From Rhodococcus koreensis (GTDB lineage Bacteria; Actinomycetota; Actinomycetes; Mycobacteriales; Mycobacteriaceae), in contig NZ_FNSV01000005.1 of NCBI RefSeq assembly GCF_900105905.1, positions 5,146,001 to 5,210,000 on the forward strand: DNA of 64,000 nt, in the 5' to 3' direction. Numbering within the stretch: position 1 is the stretch's first letter; the number at the start of each line of letters is the position of its first letter. Positions 8,771 through 15,846 of the stretch are shown here, in pieces. The notes under the pieces are model-generated. The model had not been told where the DNA came from. It searched no databases and was given only the letters and a program-made list of their open reading frames with translations. The position numbers and the translations under genes are program-made.

Positions 8771-9472
8771 ATGGGAACACATCACCGGGACATCAGCCTC
8801 GTCGTCTTCGACATGGCAGGCACCACCGTGGAGGACAGCGGGCTGGTGCAGCAGTCCTTCCTCGCCGCGGACGCGCATGCCGGGCTGTCGAAGACGGACG
8901 ACGATCGGCGGCGGATGCTCGAGTACGTCTCCGACACCATGGGCCAGTCCAAGATCGTCGTCTTCCGCCACCTCAGCGGCGGAAACGAGGAACAGGCGCA
9001 GGCGGCGAACAAGGAATTCGAACGCTGCTACGCGCAACTCGTCGACGACGGCCGGTGCAGCGCCGTTCCCGGCGCCGAGGAACTCCTCGGCTCCCTGCGG
9101 GAGCAGGGCATCAAGACGGCGCTCACCACCGGGTTCGCCCACGAGACGCAGATGTCGATCATCCGCGCGCTCGGCTGGGAGGACGTCGCCGACGTCGTGC
9201 TCTGTCCCGGTGACGGCGTCCGCGGCCGCCCCTTCCCCGACATGCCGCTGACCGCGCTGATGCGCGCCGGCGCCCCGTCCGTGCAGTCCATGGTGGTGCT
9301 CGGCGACACCACGTCGGACATCACCACCGGCCTGCGCGCCGGAGCCCGCGCCTCCGTCGGTGTGCTCACCGGCGCCCACGACGCCACCCAGCTGTCCGAG
9401 GCCGGGGCCACCCACGTCCTCGACAGCGTCGCGGACCTGCCCGGTCTGCTCGACCGGCTGCGCAGCGCCTGA
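8771..9472 (+). CDS. phosphonatase-like HAD hydrolase (PhnX-like)
   Basis: This is a 233-residue HAD-superfamily protein. The first motif is DMAGTT with nucleophile Asp14 and Ala16 in the +2 position, the phosphonatase hallmark in place of the usual Asp. In the cap, MGQSK puts Lys61 where the Schiff-base Lys53 of Bacillus phosphonatase sits (MGLLK). Motif III and IV are seen in VVLGDTTSDITTGLRAG. It is likely to split the C-P bond of phosphonoacetaldehyde or a close relative into aldehyde and phosphate. A GAGAGGA ribosome site precedes the ATG. The upstream FAD oxidoreductase would supply the aldehyde. It belongs to the PhnX-like (TIGR03351) group rather than classical PhnX. Confidence 0.8.
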   Translation: MGTHHRDISLVVFDMAGTTVEDSGLVQQSFLAADAHAGLSKTDDDRRRMLEYVSDTMGQSKIVVFRHLSGGNEEQAQAANKEFERCYAQLVDDGRCSAVPGAEELLGSLREQGIKTALTTGFAHETQMSIIRALGWEDVADVVLCPGDGVRGRPFPDMPLTALMRAGAPSVQSMVVLGDTTSDITTGLRAGARASVGVLTGAHDATQLSEAGATHVLDSVADLPGLLDRLRSA

Positions 9473-9487
9473 TCCGCCCCCGCCTCC

Positions 9488-9540
9488 GCGACGAACGGGA
9501 CGCTCGTTGCGTCAGATCGAACGAGCGTCCCGTTCGTCGC
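9488..9540. terminator. bidirectional hairpin between convergent genes
   Basis: Perfect 21-bp arms (GCGACGAACGGGACGCTCGTT and its complement at 9520-9540; 21 bases each) flank an 11-base loop between the convergent HAD and GntR genes. The symmetry suits termination from both sides. The arm length is unusual for a simple terminator and it could also be a dispersed intergenic repeat. Confidence 0.7.
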
Positions 9541-9565
9541 ACCGGAATCGCCTGCCGGCCGCCGA

Positions 9566-10321
9566 CTAGAGGCCGTTGCTGTCGCCCGGCGGGACCCGCG
9601 GGTCGACGGTCCGGGCGTTCACGATGCTGAAGGCGACGAGGTCGGGCCGGTACCGGTCGTCGGCGTACTCGAAGATGTCGCCGTGCTGATCCCGCGACGT
9701 CCGGCGTTCCCGCAGCAAGGGGCTGCCGGGGGCGATGCCGAGATGTTCGGCCTCGGCCTCGGCGGCGGCGACGGCGTCGAGTACGTGCTCCATCGATTCG
9801 AACCGGACGCCGCGGGAGGTGAGGTAGTCGGTGATCGACCCGGAGTCGATGTCGAACTCGAACAGCAGGGAGCCGACGCGGTCGGTGAACGTGCTCCGCT
9901 CGAGCATCGTCGGTTCGCCGTCGAGCAGTCGGACGCGGAGAACCTCGACGACGAAGTCGTCCGGGTCCGCTCCCAATGCGGCGGCGGCGGGTTCGGACAC
10001 CCGGCGGCGGGAGATCTCGAGCGTGCGGCTCCCCGCGGTGCGGCCGGTGCGCCGCGCCCACTGGGTGAACGGGGTGAACGTGTCCAGCGTCTGTGTGATG
10101 TCGTGGCTGCGGACCACGGCCGGCTTGCCCTGGGACAGCTGGATGAGCCCCTCGTTCTTCAACGTCGCGAGGGCCTGGCGCACCGGGCCGCGCGACACCT
10201 CGAATTCTGCGCACAGCATGCTCTCACTCGGCAGAGACTCTCCCACCGCGTACTGCCGCTGCATGATGCGCTGCCGGAGCTGGACCGCGACGAACTCATG
10301 GCGGGAGCGTGCCTCCACCAT
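9566..10321 (-). CDS. GntR-family transcriptional regulator (HutC/UTRA subfamily)
   Basis: The 251-residue protein has an N-terminal winged helix (LRQRIMQRQYAVGESLPSES, then FEVSRGPVRQALATLKNEGL; residues 15-65) and a C-terminal UTRA-type ligand domain (LDGEPTMLERSTF, RRTSRDQHGDIFEYADDRYR). This is the subfamily of PhnF, HutC and TreR. It faces the FAD oxidoreductase and HAD genes and is the natural candidate to control them in response to a phosphonate. A matching dyad lies at 7535-7550. The start codon is ATG; the hydrolase gene at 10444 is divergent, so it might also be regulated. Confidence 0.8.
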   Translation of the reverse strand: MVEARSRHEFVAVQLRQRIMQRQYAVGESLPSESMLCAEFEVSRGPVRQALATLKNEGLIQLSQGKPAVVRSHDITQTLDTFTPFTQWARRTGRTAGSRTLEISRRRVSEPAAAALGADPDDFVVEVLRVRLLDGEPTMLERSTFTDRVGSLLFEFDIDSGSITDYLTSRGVRFESMEHVLDAVAAAEAEAEHLGIAPGSPLLRERRTSRDQHGDIFEYADDRYRPDLVAFSIVNARTVDPRVPPGDSNGL

Positions 10322-10443
10322 TGCGCATCACTCCACTTCCCCGGTCGGTCGACGGTTACCACTGCGAATCAAGTGCATTCTAGTGGCGTCGCCGTTACGG
10401 TACACTGCGAGAACGCGTTCCAGCCGGTGGAGGGATTCGGAGC

Positions 10444-11406
10444 ATGGCGACGTCGACGGAGCGATCGATCACGGTCGACGGATTCCGTTGGCAAATCAGC
10501 GAACTGGGTGACGGTCCGCCCGTGATCCTGTGCCACGGGTTCCCGGGCCTCGGCTACAGCTTTCGGCACCAGATGCTGGCCCTCGCGGCGTCCGGGTACC
10601 GCGCGATCGCCCCGGACATGCCCGGCTACGGCGGCACCGACGTGCCCCGCGACATCGACGACTACACCAACGAGCGGGTGTCGGACGCACTGATCGGTCT
10701 GCTCGACGCCCTCGGACTCGACCGTGCCGTGTTCGTCGGCCACGACTTCGGCGCTCCGGTGGCCTGGACCGTCGCGCTGCGTCACCGCGAACGCGTGTCC
10801 GGGCTGGTGCTGCTGTCCGTTCCCTACATGCCCGATCGTTTCCCACTGCGCCCGTCGGAACTCTATGCGTCGCTGGCGCGCAAGCACTTCCTGCACATCC
10901 ACTACTTCCAGGAACCGGGTGTCGCCGACCGCGAACTCGACGGCGACCCCCGTGGCTTCCTGCAGCGAGTGTTCTACGCATTGTCGGGCGACTACCGCTA
11001 CCTGGACATCTGGCAGCACCCGTCGGAAGGCAACGGGTACCTGGACGTGCTGCCCGACGCCCCACCCCTGCCGTGGTCGTGGCTGACGGAGGACGAGTTC
11101 GCGCACTACGTGGAGGTCTTCACCCGGACGGGATTTACCGGCGGCCTGAACTGGTACCGGGCTTACGACGCCAACTGGGAACGCGCCGCGAGAGTCGGGG
11201 TGGCCCAGATCGAGGTGCCGACGTTGTTCGTGGCCGGTGCGAACGATCCCGTCGTCGCGATGAGCGGTGCGCAGGCACTCGACCGGATGCGCGACACCGT
11301 CCCCGACCTGCGCGGCGTGCACCTCCTCGACGGCGCCGGCCACTTCGTCCAGCTGGAACGGGCCGAAGAGGTGAACGAGCTGCTGCTCAATTTCGCCGCA
11401 GGCTGA
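10444..11406 (+). CDS. alpha/beta hydrolase, epoxide-hydrolase-like
   Basis: This 320-residue alpha/beta hydrolase carries HGFPG as the oxyanion motif (residues 31-35), PDMPGYGGTD, and the nucleophile elbow GHDFGAP with Asp101 as nucleophile, which points to epoxide hydrolase or haloalkane dehalogenase chemistry rather than esterase. Later AGANDPV supplies the acid and GAGHFVQLE the catalytic His. It is cytoplasmic with no signal peptide. It is divergent from the GntR regulator, and its last 20 bases overlap the 3' end of a minus-strand gene. The natural substrate is not evident. Confidence 0.75.
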   Translation: MATSTERSITVDGFRWQISELGDGPPVILCHGFPGLGYSFRHQMLALAASGYRAIAPDMPGYGGTDVPRDIDDYTNERVSDALIGLLDALGLDRAVFVGHDFGAPVAWTVALRHRERVSGLVLLSVPYMPDRFPLRPSELYASLARKHFLHIHYFQEPGVADRELDGDPRGFLQRVFYALSGDYRYLDIWQHPSEGNGYLDVLPDAPPLPWSWLTEDEFAHYVEVFTRTGFTGGLNWYRAYDANWERAARVGVAQIEVPTLFVAGANDPVVAMSGAQALDRMRDTVPDLRGVHLLDGAGHFVQLERAEEVNELLLNFAAG

Positions 11407-11722
11407 ACAGGCGCCGCCGCGTCGGTGCGGGCAGTTCGCCGATCGATTCGAGGTGCGCGGTGAACGCCGCGGCGTCGGCGCGCGTGCTCACCTTCGGCCT
11501 GCCCTCCGCCCAGGCGGTGAACAGCACGACGAATCGTTCGCCGCATGCTGCGCGGACGTGCGGAATGCACTCACCCACCTCGCCGGACCGCTTGCGCAGC
11601 AATGCCTTCGATGCGATGCCGAGTGCGTCGCGGTCGAATCCCTCGGGCGGTTCCCCCGACGCAACGAGAGCCCGCACCAGCGCCGCCTGCCGATCGGCCA
11701 GCCCTGTCACGACAGGCTCCAT
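11387..11722 (-). CDS. small unknown protein, candidate partner of the MNIO enzyme
   Basis: I do not recognise this 111-residue protein by name. It starts with ATG 16 bases inside the end of the DUF692 gene (a GTG three codons later is an alternative) and is predicted mainly helical: GLADRQAALVRALVASGEPP, then ALGIASKALLRKRSGEV, then HVRAACGERFVVLFTAWAEG. It has two cysteines. In other DUF692 systems a dedicated partner protein delivers the substrate to the oxidase; the overlap and conserved position make that a reasonable guess here, not a demonstrated role. Its end overlaps the convergent hydrolase gene by 20 bases. Confidence 0.6.
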   Translation of the reverse strand: MEPVVTGLADRQAALVRALVASGEPPEGFDRDALGIASKALLRKRSGEVGECIPHVRAACGERFVVLFTAWAEGRPKVSTRADAAAFTAHLESIGELPAPTRRRLFSLRRN

Positions 11723-12552
11723 TCGGCGCCCCGGGTGATCCGCTCGAAACCGGCCGCGTCCGCTATCGCATCCAGTTCGCCGAACAACTCCGAGGCGGGC
11801 GGATAGTTCCCGTCGCGCTCGAGCATCATCGCGGGGGCGCCCCCGGATGCCCACTCCCGGACCAGGTCCAGCACCTCGACGGGCACCGGGTCGGTGTGGG
11901 TGTCGTGGTACGCGCCGTCCCGTTCGGATCCGCCTGCGACGTGGCAGTACGCCACGCGTTCGAGGGGGAGCCGCCGGAGTTCCTCGGCGGCGTCGCGGCC
12001 GCGGTTGCGGGCGTTCGCGTAGACGTTCGCGACGTCCAGCAGCAGGTGGACCCCGGTGCGTTCGACCAGTTCGGCAAGGAACTCACCCTCGGAGTACTCG
12101 TCGTCCGGCCAGTCGAACAGGGCCGCGATGTTCTCCACCGCCAGGGGCACCGGCACACACTCCTGCGTGCGCCGGACGTTGCGCACCAACACGTCCAGCG
12201 CCTCCGCCGAGCGCGGCACCGGCAGCAGATGCCCGGCCTCGAGACCGCCCGCCCGCACGAACGCGACGTGCTCGCTGACGAGCGGCGCACCGAGCGCGTC
12301 GGCGCACCGCGCGAGGTGCTCGATCCGGTGCTGCTCGACGGGCTCGGCGCCACCCAGCGACAGTGAAATGCCGTGCGGGACGACGGGAACCCCCAGCGAT
12401 CGCAGCTCGTCCGGAACGTCGACCCCGCGTCGGCGGGTGGGCAGCGATTCGGCGACCACCTCGCAGAACCGCAGGCCGTCCAGTCGGTCGATGATCCCAC
12501 AGATCTCCGGCCGCCAGCCGATGCCGAGGCCCGGCTCGATCAGGGCGGTCAT
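11707..12552 (-). CDS. DUF692 multinuclear non-heme iron oxidase (MNIO)
   Basis: This 281-residue TIM-barrel protein keeps the residues expected to bind the iron cluster of MbnB/TglH-type enzymes: His60 (VVPHGISL), Glu94-His95 (VSEHVAF), Glu140 (AVENIAA), Asp173 and Asn176 (LLLDVANVYANA), His204 (YCHVAGG), Asp217 and His219 (YHDTHTDP) and Glu245 (MLERDGNYPP). Characterised members oxidatively remodel cysteines in ribosomal peptides. The ATG overlaps the stop of the upstream membrane-protein gene (ATGA), so the two are translationally coupled. That neighbour ends in a Gly/Cys tail, a plausible substrate. The small gene downstream overlaps by 16 bases. Confidence 0.85.
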   Translation of the reverse strand: MTALIEPGLGIGWRPEICGIIDRLDGLRFCEVVAESLPTRRRGVDVPDELRSLGVPVVPHGISLSLGGAEPVEQHRIEHLARCADALGAPLVSEHVAFVRAGGLEAGHLLPVPRSAEALDVLVRNVRRTQECVPVPLAVENIAALFDWPDDEYSEGEFLAELVERTGVHLLLDVANVYANARNRGRDAAEELRRLPLERVAYCHVAGGSERDGAYHDTHTDPVPVEVLDLVREWASGGAPAMMLERDGNYPPASELFGELDAIADAAGFERITRGAEWSLS

Positions 12553-13418
12553 CCCCCGCACCCGCCTCCGCCGCCGCAGCCACCGCCACCGCCGCAGGAG
12601 GAGGAGCTGTCCCCGCCGCCACTGTCGCCGCCGCCGCTGCTGCTGTCGGAGATGCCGGCCGCGCTGGCGAACCCCGGCGAGAACAGGGCGACGGAACCCA
12701 TCCCGAACAGTGCCGTCGACAACGCGATCGGCGTCGGACCGTATGCGGACAGGGACGGGCGCATCCGCGGCGACAGGTACGAGTGTTCGCGGCGCAGTCG
12801 CTGCAATTCCGCCGTCCCCTGGCGCGTCCTGCGGCCGGTCCGTCGAACCAGCTCACGTGAGGCCGAGAGCAGCACCACCGCGACCAGCAGGAATCCGATC
12901 GGCTTGCCCGCGGCGAACCCGGCGACGAGGCGTGCGACGCCGATGGCCACGACGACGAGGATCGGGATGGTCGCCCGGCGGTTCCACGCCTTCTGCTCGG
13001 CTCCGGTGAGCAGTCCCTGCGCGACGAGGATGGTCCGCAACTCGTCGAGTGGGGCCCGCAACCGGCCTGGGAGCCGAAGGTTGCCGAGGGCGCCGCGCCC
13101 GGAGGCGAGTTCGTCGTAGACGGCGCGCGTGAACCACCCGAGGGCGTTGTCGGGGACTCCCCACGCCCGCAGGATCGTGCCGTCGTCGGAGATGATGCCG
13201 GCTCCCCGCAACAGCGTCAGGGATGCGGCGACGGCGCGATCGTCGCTGGTCAGCATGCCGGTCTGCACCGGGTCGAGGCGAACACCGGCGGTCGGCGCGG
13301 GAGGGTTGCCGTGGGAACGGAGAAACAGAGCCAGCTCGACCGAGAGCACGGCGGCGGCGATGTAGATCACCAGGAAGGTCTCACTCGGTATCCCCCACGT
13401 AGCGGATTCGTTGTACAT
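12549..13418 (-). CDS. TIGR04222-like membrane protein with Gly/Cys-rich C-terminus
   Basis: The 289-residue protein has an N-terminal membrane segment (FLVIYIAAAVLSVELALFL), a soluble domain of about 110 residues, a hydrophobic pair around residues 150-190 and another near 240-258. It ends in a low-complexity tail of Ser, Gly and Asp followed by cysteines at about 275, 281 and 287, each five glycines apart. This plan fits the TIGR04222 group, defined beside low-complexity tails. The ATG is chosen because AAAGGTGG lies 8-15 bases upstream. It overlaps the MNIO gene by 4 bases. I infer that the Cys tail is a target for MNIO modification; no function for the membrane domain is known to me. Confidence 0.75.
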   Translation of the reverse strand: MYNESATWGIPSETFLVIYIAAAVLSVELALFLRSHGNPPAPTAGVRLDPVQTGMLTSDDRAVAASLTLLRGAGIISDDGTILRAWGVPDNALGWFTRAVYDELASGRGALGNLRLPGRLRAPLDELRTILVAQGLLTGAEQKAWNRRATIPILVVVAIGVARLVAGFAAGKPIGFLLVAVVLLSASRELVRRTGRRTRQGTAELQRLRREHSYLSPRMRPSLSAYGPTPIALSTALFGMGSVALFSPGFASAAGISDSSSGGGDSGGGDSSSSCGGGGGCGGGGGCGG

Positions 13419-13567
13419 CACACACCACCTTTCAACCACGTTGTCCGACAGTCGATCTCAGTATCAGTACGATTGTCCCAGATGCACCCGCCGGAAGCCG
13501 ATCGTCACCGTTCCGTTATCGGGATCCTGGGACTTCGCCGTGGTCGAGTTGTGGGAGCATCGTCTGC

Positions 13568-14218
13568 ATGACGTCACCGGGGCCCGCACTGTCGTATGCC
13601 GAACTGCTCGATGCTGTTGCCGAATCACACCGGACGGTGGAGGCCGCGCTGGCGGGGTTGACCGACGATCAGGCGCGGGGGCCGTCGCTGCTGCCGGGAT
13701 GGAGCCGGGGACACGTCGTCACGCACCTCGCGAGGAACGCCGATGCGCTCCACCGATTCGCCGTCGGGGTGCTCACCGGCGAGGCCGCGCCCGAGATGTA
13801 CCCGGGCGGTCCGGCCGCACGGGCCGCGGCGATCGAGGAGGGAGCCGGGCGTCCGGCGGAACTACTGGTGGCCGATTTCCGCTTCGCGGGACGGCGGGTG
13901 ATCGAGTCGCTGCGCGGGATCACCGAAGATCTGTACGAGACGCCGGTGAACTGGCGTCAGCGGGTGCCGGCGCGTCAGGTGCCGGTGCTGCGATGGCGTG
14001 AACTCGAGATCCACCACGTGGACCTCGGCCTCGACTACACGGCGGCCGACTGGCCGGAACTTTTCGTGGAGCACACCTTGGAATCGGAGCTGCCCGAGCT
14101 GGCCGTCCGATATCCGGAGGTCCGGGCGCCGGAACTTCCGCGCACCGAACTGCTGGCCTGGGTCGTCGGACGCCCCACGCGGGAGGGCCTGCCGCCCGTC
14201 CCCGCGTGGCCGTTCTGA
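13568..14218 (+). CDS. maleylpyruvate-isomerase-family mycothiol-dependent enzyme
   Basis: The 216-residue protein has the DinB/MDMPI four-helix pattern: LPGWSRGHVVTHLARNADAL near residue 38 supplies one metal His, and RWRELEIHHVDLGLDY near residue 140 supplies Glu and His, as in the Corynebacterium maleylpyruvate isomerase. Members are zinc proteins using mycothiol for isomerisation or thiol transfer. No gentisate pathway genes are near, so the substrate is open. It is convergent with the gene at 14222, with three bases between the stop codons, and is divergent from the MNIO group across a 149-base gap. Confidence 0.75.
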   Translation: MTSPGPALSYAELLDAVAESHRTVEAALAGLTDDQARGPSLLPGWSRGHVVTHLARNADALHRFAVGVLTGEAAPEMYPGGPAARAAAIEEGAGRPAELLVADFRFAGRRVIESLRGITEDLYETPVNWRQRVPARQVPVLRWRELEIHHVDLGLDYTAADWPELFVEHTLESELPELAVRYPEVRAPELPRTELLAWVVGRPTREGLPPVPAWPF

Positions 14219-14221
14219 CCG

Positions 14222-14563
14222 TCAGGCGTATTCGACGCTCTCGAACGTGTCGACGTCGTCGAGCGCGTCCCAGATGATCGCGTAGCGCTTGTGGGTCATC
14301 TCGTCGGCATCGACGAGGAGCGCGTCGAACAGGGACTTCGGGTTCTCCTGCCACTGCTGAACCAGGGCCGCGACCGCCTGCGGCGTGAACAGACCGGACC
14401 GCGCTGCCGCCTCGATCCACTCGTCGAAGTCGCCGCCGTGAATCCGCTCGACCGCGTCGCGATCGACCTCGCCATCACCGAGATCGAGAGTGAACATCGT
14501 CGCGAAGACGTCGCCGTCGACCGCGACGACGGTGTCGCTGTGCATACGCTGTTCGGTGTTCAT
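14222..14563 (-). CDS. hypothetical protein
   Basis: A 113-residue acidic, soluble protein that I do not recognise. It has no signal peptide or membrane segment. Composition is rich in Asp, Glu and Ala, with a helical centre (GGDFDEWIEAAARSGLF, TPQAVAALVQQWQENPKSLF). The start is well supported by AGGAGG eight bases before the ATG. It stands alone, convergent with the MDMPI gene and 153 bases from the SDR stop. Confidence 0.6.
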   Translation of the reverse strand: MNTEQRMHSDTVVAVDGDVFATMFTLDLGDGEVDRDAVERIHGGDFDEWIEAAARSGLFTPQAVAALVQQWQENPKSLFDALLVDADEMTHKRYAIIWDALDDVDTFESVEYA

Positions 14564-14673
14564 CGTGGGGATACCTCCTGGGAGTCAGCTCGCTGCGGCC
14601 GACTCGCGTTTGCGATCTCTGCTGATGAGAAGAACTGTAGGGCGACTGATTGTGAGCAGCTTAAAGCCTTTCT

Positions 14674-14700
14674 GTGAGATCAATCTGTGATGTATCTCAC
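14674..14700. repeat. inverted repeat GTGAGAT / ATCTCAC
   Basis: Seven-bp perfect arms flank a 13-base loop in the gap between the SDR stop codon and the small gene at 14222. It could be a weak terminator for the SDR transcript or an operator for the downstream small gene. Confidence 0.35.
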
Positions 14701-14716
14701 GCAGGTTTCTCCGCTG

Positions 14717-15385
14717 TCAGCGCACCCGCAGCACGACTTCTGTGGGGTGCGCGTCACGCGGCGTCTCCACCGCGGTACGCACGGCTTTTGCGACGGTCGA
14801 CGGCTGCAGGTACTTCTCCGGCCGGTACTCGTCGCCCTCGCCGGCCACGATGGCACGCTGCATATCGGTGTCGATCCGACCGGGGTGAACAGATGTGACG
14901 CGCAGTAACGGCTCCTCGAGCCGCAGCGCGTCCCCGAACGCCCGGAGCGCGAATTTGCTCGCCGCATACGACGCCCAGCCGGCGTTCGCGCGGATGCCGG
15001 CACCCGAATTGATGAGCACCACGTGGCCGCCTGCGGCGCGCAGAGCGGGCAGCAGCAGTCGCGTCAGTTCGGCCACCGCGATCACGTTCGCCTCGAGCGT
15101 GTGCCGCCACTGTTCGACGGTCGACTCCGCGACGGTCGCGAGGTCGGCGACGCCGGCGTTGTGGACGAGGACGTCGAGCCGGTCGATCGGTGCGCACGCC
15201 GCCGCCACCGCGTCGTAGTCGGTCAGCTCGACCGGCCAGGGTTTCGCGCCCGGCAGCTCGGCGAGGATGCCGGTCAGCGACCCGGCCGACCGGGCGCCGA
15301 GCAGGAGGTCGTGGGTCGGTGCGAGTTCGCGGGCGATGGCGGCTCCGAGGCCACGGCTGGCGCCGGTGATCAGGGCTGTGGGCAT
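14717..15385 (-). CDS. short-chain dehydrogenase/reductase
   Basis: The 222-residue protein is a classical but compact SDR: ALITGASRGLGAAIARELA at residues 4-22 binds NAD(P), LDVLVHNAGVADLA supplies the NAG motif, and the Ser-Tyr-Lys centre is INSGAGIRANAGWASYAASKFAL. It probably reduces a carbonyl with NADPH in the cytoplasm. Its ATG is 15 bases from a perfect 50-bp palindrome that separates it from the PPOX gene upstream on the same strand. The substrate is not evident. Confidence 0.8.
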   Translation of the reverse strand: MPTALITGASRGLGAAIARELAPTHDLLLGARSAGSLTGILAELPGAKPWPVELTDYDAVAAACAPIDRLDVLVHNAGVADLATVAESTVEQWRHTLEANVIAVAELTRLLLPALRAAGGHVVLINSGAGIRANAGWASYAASKFALRAFGDALRLEEPLLRVTSVHPGRIDTDMQRAIVAGEGDEYRPEKYLQPSTVAKAVRTAVETPRDAHPTEVVLRVR

Positions 15386-15400
15386 GCGGAAGAGGCTATC

Positions 15401-15450
15401 GCCCTGTGAGTACTTGTTAACCGCCGGCGGTTAACAAGTACTCACAGGGC
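15401..15450. repeat. perfect 50-bp palindrome
   Basis: Bases 15401-15425 and 15426-15450 are exact reverse complements, with no loop. The core contains GTTAACCGCCGGCGGTTAAC (15416-15435). It contains the stop codon of the minus-strand PPOX gene (15442-15444) and ends 15 bases before the SDR start. It may act as a terminator or as a dispersed palindromic repeat; there is no T run on either strand. Confidence 0.9.
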
Positions 15451-15846
15451 GGACCAGTGATGCCACCTCAGGTCGCGGATCGCGATCACCGGCCCGTCCG
15501 GGCGGCGGTCGACGTATTGCGGATACTTCGCGGCGAGGACGTCGAGCGCGGCGGCGCCCTCGTCGGAGTCCGGGTCGAGGATCCGGGCCCGGCCGTCGAC
15601 CCGCACCCACCACAGGTGGTCCCAGTTCTCGTCGTAGTGATCCACCAGCAGGGTGACGGCGGGGTTGCCGGAGATGTTCTTCAGGCGCCGCAAGGCCGTG
15701 GTGCGTTTGGGTTTGTGATCGACGCAGGAATAGATGGCGTCGGAGTCGAGCGCGAAGACGAGCGGGACGAGGTGCGGCACCCCGTCCGCCCCGACCGTGG
15801 CGAGCCGGGCGACGCGGGCGGCCGCGAATCGTGCGACGGCGTCCAT
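15442..15846 (-). CDS. PPOX-class (F420- or flavin-dependent) oxidoreductase
   Basis: The 134-residue protein is a split-barrel PPOX fold: RVARLATVGADGVPHLVPLVF at the start, then SCVDHKPKRTTALRRLKNI, typical of the cofactor-phosphate loop, and HLWWVRVDGRARIL. It resembles the TIGR03668 group, proposed to use F420. The ATG shares one base with the stop of the upstream regulator-like gene (TGATG), so the two are translationally coupled. The C-terminus ends inside the 50-bp palindrome. The substrate is unknown. Confidence 0.75.
   Translation of the reverse strand: MDAVARFAAARVARLATVGADGVPHLVPLVFALDSDAIYSCVDHKPKRTTALRRLKNISGNPAVTLLVDHYDENWDHLWWVRVDGRARILDPDSDEGAAALDVLAAKYPQYVDRRPDGPVIAIRDLRWHHWSAL

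Noticed and set aside
10411..10420. GAACGCGTTC as a second KstR site before the epoxide-hydrolase-like gene
   Set aside because: It has AAC-N2-GTT and the final A but lacks the leading T of TnnAACnnGTTnnA, and the gene is not a steroid gene. It is too weak to claim.
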